Positions 6,729 to 10,582 of a DNA stretch of 10,582 bases are shown here, piece by piece. The first letter of the stretch is position 1, and every line of letters starts with the position of its first letter. Location of the stretch: contig JAPUIR010000014.1 of the NCBI GenBank assembly GCA_027296805.1, positions 1-10,582 on the forward strand, in the 5' to 3' direction. The notes under the pieces are model-generated. The model made no database searches. It was not told the DNA's origin and saw only the letters and a program-made list of their open reading frames with translations. Origin of the DNA: Chloroflexota bacterium (GTDB taxonomy: Bacteria; Chloroflexota; Dehalococcoidia; Bin125). Both the position numbers and the translations under genes were made by a program.

Positions 6729-6736
6729 CGTTGGAT

Positions 6737-6744
6737 CCCTCCCC
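6737..6744 (-). promoter_or_regulatory. Ribosome-binding site fixing the CoA-transferase start
   Basis: On the minus strand this reads GGGGAGGG, eight bases before ATG 6728. The codons upstream to 6773 do not match CaiB N-termini, whereas the protein from 6728 begins with the canonical RVLDLS segment. Confidence 0.75.
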
Positions 6745-6800
6745 ACGCAGGGGGAGCATACGTGCGCCGTCAAGCGATTCCAGCGGCGATTGCCGCGGTC

Positions 6801-8078
6801 TTAGGACAGCCGTTCGCGGATCCAGGGCAGCAAGATCTCGATCACCCGTTCACGCGGTGGGGCCGACTCATTGCTGTCGCTCGGCGCCGCGAGGAGATAG
6901 TGATCCGAGCCCTCGAGGGGCACCAGGGTGCGATCGGTAGCTGCGCTGGCCGCGAAGATGCGTTGCTGCTCCGAGGGGAGAATATCGGTGTCGGCATCGG
7001 GGTAGATGATCAAGGTGGGGATGGTGACTCCGGCGATCGTTGTCTCCAGGTCGGCGTGTGAGGCAGTGCCGCTCCAGGTCGAGAGCCAGGCCCGTGGAGT
7101 CATGACGCGGGCGAGCCCGCCGGGGCCGTAGTTGCCGAGAAAGGGGTCCGCGGGCGCGAAGATGGAGCCCATGGCACGTGGCGAGGGATCGATGGCAAGG
7201 TCGAGGTACCAGGGGTTGGCGAGGGTGCGGTAAACCAGCAGATAGCGATGGAGGTGGGCGGCGCGTCGGACGCGGAGTTGCTCCTCGACGGAGAGTCCTG
7301 CCATGTCGCCCGACTCGATCGCGCGATGGGCGTGGCGCTCCTCGATGAAGCCCCGCGCCCGCCCGTCGATGCGCAGGCTGCGAGCGCGTTGCGCTTCGCG
7401 ATAGGCGCTTAGCCAGCCGCTGTCGTAGTGACTTGGCTCGGGCCAAGGCCGATAGCCGTTGTCCGGGTGATACATGTCCAGCGCTGGATCGTAGGAGGTG
7501 GGGTCGGCTTCATCGGTGAGGGAGGGATCGAGCACGTTGAGCATGAAGCGACCCTCGCCTGGGTGCGCCGCGAGCCCGATGAAGCAGTCGCCCTGCGGCA
7601 TCTCCTCGTGGGCCAGGTCGATCGGATCGCCGCCGGGACTCTGGGTGACCCGCGCATAGGCTTCCAACTCCGCTTGGGCCTGGTAGTAGGCCAGCAGTGA
7701 TCCGCCGCCGCTGTTCCCGATCAGGACGATGTGTCGGTAGCCGCGATCACGTAAGGCGCGGTTGCCGGCCGCGATGTCGAGCAGGAGGCGTTCATGGACC
7801 ATGTCGGTGTCGTTGTTGAGGTAGCGGCTGTTGTGGCCGAAGACCGCGATGCCGCGGTCGGTCAGGCCCGGCGCGAGATAGTGACGGCTGAACTCCCCGC
7901 GCGGGTGCATGAGATAGACGCAGACGTCGGGTCGCTCACCGGGCGGCTCGTAGAGCACGCCGCTGCTTGAGGCGCCATCGCTGGCGTCGATCGGGATGAT
8001 CGTCTGCGAGACGGCGGGGTCAACGGTGCTGAAAGCGAAGCGGATGGGGGTTCGCGGTGCGGGCCTGGCGTTCGCCAT
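6801..8078 (-). CDS. Alpha/beta hydrolase family protein
   Basis: A 425-aa probable serine hydrolase. The nucleophile elbow is LIGNSGGGSL with Ser123 in G-x-S-x-G. The oxyanion-side strand is CVYLMHPRGEFSRHY (about 53-67), preceded by a strand VLYEPPG. A long insertion or cap (about 140-320) separates the core halves. The C-terminal core has the strand IPTLIIYPDADTDILP with the candidate acid (Asp361 to Asp365) and GSDHYLL with the catalytic His393. The triad is thus complete. There is no signal peptide. The start at ATG 8078 follows GGGAGG seven bases upstream. The gene lies 117 bases after the SnoaL-like gene and 72 bases before the CoA-transferase, same strand. It could be an esterase, a thioesterase or a C-C hydrolase. 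The N-terminal layout (SGVLYEPPGERP, MHPRG) resembles uncharacterised proteins annotated only as alpha/beta hydrolase. Confidence 0.9.
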   Translation of the reverse strand: MANARPAPRTPIRFAFSTVDPAVSQTIIPIDASDGASSSGVLYEPPGERPDVCVYLMHPRGEFSRHYLAPGLTDRGIAVFGHNSRYLNNDTDMVHERLLLDIAAGNRALRDRGYRHIVLIGNSGGGSLLAYYQAQAELEAYARVTQSPGGDPIDLAHEEMPQGDCFIGLAAHPGEGRFMLNVLDPSLTDEADPTSYDPALDMYHPDNGYRPWPEPSHYDSGWLSAYREAQRARSLRIDGRARGFIEERHAHRAIESGDMAGLSVEEQLRVRRAAHLHRYLLVYRTLANPWYLDLAIDPSPRAMGSIFAPADPFLGNYGPGGLARVMTPRAWLSTWSGTASHADLETTIAGVTIPTLIIYPDADTDILPSEQQRIFAASAATDRTLVPLEGSDHYLLAAPSDSNESAPPRERVIEILLPWIRERLS

Positions 8079-8195
8079 GAGGTGGCCTCCCTCCGGCCGC
8101 GGGAGACGCTCCGGCCGAGGGCGCGCAGGCTAACCGTTTCGAGGCTCGTTCGTCACCGGACAGTCCGCGCACTCTGGTCAATCGGCGCGCGCGAG

Positions 8196-8585
8196 TCAGT
8201 CGGCCCGCAGGGGCCCGACACTGCGCAAGCGGAACTTCCATTCGCCCTTGTCGCGGACGATCTCGTCCTCGTAGCCCAAAAGCATGAGATCGGTGCGGCC
8301 TTCGGTGGGGACCTGGAAGCTGAGGAAGCACTTGTGGCGGACCAGATCGCCGTCTTGGTCGAAGAGGTGGTTGTCGGTGAAATGCATGCCCCCGGGGAAC
8401 TGCTTCGCCAGGCCGTCGCAGAAGTCGATCAGGGCGTTGCGCCCTTCGGCGTGTCCGGCGGGACCGTCGAAGACGCCGTCGGGGGTGAACGTGTCGGCCC
8501 ACCGCTCGGAGGCGGCCGTATCGGCGTAGTAGTTGTAGCGCGAGCAGAGGTCGAGGATGGCGAGGCGGTCTTCGATGTCGATCAT
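8196..8585 (-). CDS. SnoaL-like / nuclear transport factor 2-like family protein
   Basis: A 129-aa single-domain protein with the NTF2-like cone fold of the SnoaL-like families. It has the N-terminal helix IEDRLAILDLCSRYNYYAD, then the W-x3-FTPDGVFDGPAGH segment that begins the sheet, then NALIDFCDGLAK. The paired late strands include HFTDNHLFDQDGDLVRH, LMLLGYEDEIVRD and WKFRLRSVGPL. The length and motif order are typical. Members include cyclases, dehydratases, ketosteroid-isomerase-like enzymes and non-catalytic binders, so the reaction cannot be assigned. ATG 8585 has a GGAG about seven bases upstream. It is the first gene of the minus-strand run and diverges from the DUF1800 gene. Confidence 0.9.
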   Translation of the reverse strand: MIDIEDRLAILDLCSRYNYYADTAASERWADTFTPDGVFDGPAGHAEGRNALIDFCDGLAKQFPGGMHFTDNHLFDQDGDLVRHKCFLSFQVPTEGRTDLMLLGYEDEIVRDKGEWKFRLRSVGPLRAD

Positions 8586-8771
8586 GAACGTGCTCCGTTT
8601 CCCAGCGAGACGCGGAGTCTAGGCGGCTCGGCGCGCGAGACGCGAGGTTGTCGGTCTTCGGGGCGGAGAGGATCGCGGAGGAATCCCCACCAGCGTCGGC
8701 GATTGCCTAGTATTGAGCGCGACTGAACTGTATTCGGGCGCGGAACGGCCGACGACGGCGAGGGAGGGCAT
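8586..8771. promoter_or_regulatory. Divergent intergenic region, presumed promoters for both flanking operons
   Basis: These 186 bases separate the divergent starts of the SnoaL-like gene and the DUF1800 gene, so promoters for both directions are expected here by position. The least GC-rich stretch is 8703-8735, which includes TAGTAT (8708-8713) and TGTATT (8730-8735). I find no -35/-10 pair with normal spacing. The call rests on gene layout only. Confidence 0.35.
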
Positions 8772-10175
8772 ATGCCAGACGAACAGCTTGGCTTGATGGC
8801 GCATCTGCTGCGGCGCGCGGGCGTGGGGGCATCGCGCGACGAGCTCGAGCAGTACGCCGAGCGCCCGTATGAGGAGGTCGTCGAAGACTTGCTCCATCCG
8901 GAGCGCTTCGAGGCGCCCAACGACGATGTGGTGTTCCGCTACTTCCCGGCCATGGCGAACTCAGATACGCCGATGGTCTGGACCGGGCGCTGGATCTACC
9001 GAATGGTCAACACCCTGCGGCCCTTGGAAGAGAAGATGGCGCTCTTCTGGCACCAGGTGTTCGCGACGGCCTGGTTCAAGGGCGAACATGGACCGTCGAT
9101 CCCGACGCACATTCAGATGTTTCGCGATCACGGCTTGGGCAGCTTCCGCAACTTGCTGCTGGAGCTTTCGCGAGACCCGGCCATGATCTTCTGGCTGGAC
9201 AACAGCGAGAATCACGCCGACGCGCCCAACGAGAACTTCGGCCGAGAGCTGCTGGAACTGTTTTCGATGGGGATCGGCGCGTACTCCGAGGACGACATCA
9301 AGAACGCGGCGCGCGCCTTCACCGGCTGGACGTTTGAGCAGCCGATCCCGCTCTACCCGTACGGCGGCTTCCCCTCCAAGTTCGTCTACAACCCGGACGA
9401 CCACGACGACAGCGAGAAGACGTTCCTGGGCGAGAGCGGACGCCTCAACGGGGAAGACATTATCGACATCGTGGCGCGGCAGGAGGCGACGGCCCAGTTC
9501 GTCACCCGGCATCTCTACAACTTCTTCGTGGCGGATGAGCCGCAGGTGCCCGCTTGGAGCGTGACGCCGCCGCAAGACCCGGATGCAGTTGACCAACTTG
9601 TGGCCACGTTCCAGGAGACGGACGGCGACATGCGCGCTGTGATGCGCACGCTGCTCCTCAGCGACTTCTTCAAAGAGGCGCGCTTCTCGCGGGTGAAGTC
9701 GCCGGCGGAGTTTGTGGCGGGGGTGTACAAGCTTTCGGGGGAGATCCCGCAGCCCGCTCCCGAGATGTGGAAGCTGCACTTGGCGCTGGCGTCGATGGGC
9801 CAGACATTGATGGACCCCCCCAGCGTCGAGGGCTGGCACACGGGCAAGGAGTGGATCGATGGGGGCACGCTGATGGAGCGGGTCAACTTCGCCGTCGATC
9901 ACGTGGGGAATCCCGAGGCGCCGGGGACGGAGGCGATTCTGAATCGCATCGCCTCGTTGGGGGATGAGGTGACTCCGGAGACGCTTGTGGAGCAATGCCT
10001 CGAGTTGGCCGGCCCCGTGCAGGCGGGCGAGGAGACGCAAGCCGCGCTCCTCAGCGCCGCCGAGCAGGGGGGCGCGCTGCGGTTCGATTCCGACGAGGAG
10101 CGGGAGCGCTCCGCGAAACAGGTGGCACGCATGCTGGGCTTAGTCGTGGCGGCGCCCGAGTATCAGTTCGCTTAG
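8772..10175 (+). CDS. DUF1800 domain-containing protein
   Basis: A 467-aa DUF1800 protein. Family hallmarks appear in order: HLLRRAGVGAS near the N-terminus (11-21), LEEKMALFWHQVFAT (85-99), NENFGRELLELFSMG (153-167), YSEDDIKNAARAFTGW (171-186), FVTRHLYNFFV (243-253) and DPPSVEGWHTG (348-358). The family is typically encoded next to DUF1501, as here, and its biochemical role is not established. The protein starts directly with the family's first motif and has no signal peptide, although many relatives are exported. The start at ATG 8772 is preceded by GGGAGGG. The stop codon TAG at 10173-10175 overlaps the ribosome-binding site of the next gene, so the two genes are co-transcribed and probably translationally linked. 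Confidence 0.95.
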   Translation: MPDEQLGLMAHLLRRAGVGASRDELEQYAERPYEEVVEDLLHPERFEAPNDDVVFRYFPAMANSDTPMVWTGRWIYRMVNTLRPLEEKMALFWHQVFATAWFKGEHGPSIPTHIQMFRDHGLGSFRNLLLELSRDPAMIFWLDNSENHADAPNENFGRELLELFSMGIGAYSEDDIKNAARAFTGWTFEQPIPLYPYGGFPSKFVYNPDDHDDSEKTFLGESGRLNGEDIIDIVARQEATAQFVTRHLYNFFVADEPQVPAWSVTPPQDPDAVDQLVATFQETDGDMRAVMRTLLLSDFFKEARFSRVKSPAEFVAGVYKLSGEIPQPAPEMWKLHLALASMGQTLMDPPSVEGWHTGKEWIDGGTLMERVNFAVDHVGNPEAPGTEAILNRIASLGDEVTPETLVEQCLELAGPVQAGEETQAALLSAAEQGGALRFDSDEERERSAKQVARMLGLVVAAPEYQFA

Positions 10176-10180
10176 GAGGA
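10174..10180 (+). promoter_or_regulatory. Ribosome-binding site of the DUF1501 gene overlapping the DUF1800 stop
   Basis: AGGAGGA at 10174-10180 is a near-perfect Shine-Dalgarno seven bases before ATG 10188. Its first two bases are the last two of the upstream TAG stop, which suggests coupled translation of the pair. Confidence 0.85.
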
Positions 10181-10187
10181 ACAGGCG

Positions 10188-10582
10188 ATGAGCGGAAATG
10201 GCACAGCGAAGGATCCGGTCCTGGTTGTCGTCCAGCTGACGGGCGGCAACGACTTCATGAACACGTTGGTGCCCTATACGGAGGGGGCCTACTACGACGC
10301 TCGGCCGCTGGTGCGGGTGGCCGAGGACGAGGTGCTGCCGATCAACGACACACTGGGGTTCAATCCCAACGCGTCGCGTTTGAAGGATCTCTACGACGCC
10401 GGGAACGTGGCGATCGTGCAGGGCATCGGCTACCCCAACTCCAGCCGCTCGCACTTCCGCGGGATGGATATCTGGCACACCTGTGAGCCGGACCGCATCT
10501 CCACGGAGGGCTGGGTGGCGAAGGTCATCGACCGGCTCGACCCGGAGGGCGAGAACCCACTGACGGCGGTGAACATCGGCCG
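10188..10582 (+). CDS. DUF1501 domain-containing protein (3' end beyond window)
   Basis: The first 131 codons of a DUF1501 protein; the gene is cut by the right edge. Family motifs are clear: DPVLVVVQLTGGNDFMNTLVP at residues 9-29 in outline, YYDARPLVRV, NDTLGFNPN, LYDAGNVAIVQGIGYPNSSRSHFRGMDIW in outline, and WVAKVIDRL. DUF1501 belongs to the alkaline-phosphatase/sulfatase-like superfamily. The usual twin-arginine export signal is missing: only eight residues precede the first core strand. Its catalytic status cannot be judged because the C-terminal part is outside the window. It follows DUF1800 by 12 bases, the standard pairing for these families. Confidence 0.95.
   Translation, partial: MSGNGTAKDPVLVVVQLTGGNDFMNTLVPYTEGAYYDARPLVRVAEDEVLPINDTLGFNPNASRLKDLYDAGNVAIVQGIGYPNSSRSHFRGMDIWHTCEPDRISTEGWVAKVIDRLDPEGENPLTAVNIG

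Noticed and set aside
8961..10040. 359-codon minus-strand frame opposite DUF1800
   Set aside because: Arg/His-rich antisense shadow of a gene with every DUF1800 hallmark.

Overview
The window is GC-rich bacterial chromosomal DNA. Two gene sets are recognisable: catabolic families (amidohydrolase, tandem-domain CaiB/BaiF CoA-transferase, APH-like phosphotransferase, alpha/beta hydrolase, SnoaL-like protein) and a DUF1800-DUF1501 pair. Together with a short HxW/CxxC zinc-ribbon reading frame, this suggests an uncultured Chloroflexota lineage of the Dehalococcoidia/SAR202 type. That assignment is an inference from gene content; no phylogenetic marker gene is present.

Left end (1-1252): this looks like the end of an integrated element. 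It holds a 91-bp-period tandem duplication (26-205), a helix-turn-helix protein resembling small terminase subunits (371-913), and a probable 55-aa zinc-ribbon protein (948-1115). It stops at a 3' fragment of tRNA-Gly(TCC) (1204-1252). The fragment has the anticodon arm, variable loop, T arm, 3' acceptor strand and CCA, but no 5' acceptor strand or D arm. This is what the distal attachment site of an element inserted in a tRNA 3' end looks like, so the element would extend left beyond the window.

Middle (1371-8585): a plus-strand YtcJ-like amidohydrolase converges on a five-gene minus-strand run. Read 5' to 3' on the minus strand, the run is SnoaL-like protein, alpha/beta hydrolase, tandem CaiB/BaiF CoA-transferase, APH-like phosphotransferase, and a two-helix membrane protein. 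Gaps are about 15-120 bp and all genes point the same way, so co-transcription is plausible. The enzyme set fits activation and processing of an organic acid as a CoA thioester, but no substrate can be read from the sequence.

Right end (8772-10582): a plus-strand DUF1800 gene is followed after 12 bp by a DUF1501 gene that runs off the window. The second gene's Shine-Dalgarno overlaps the first gene's stop codon, so they form an operon. Both products appear to lack an export signal.
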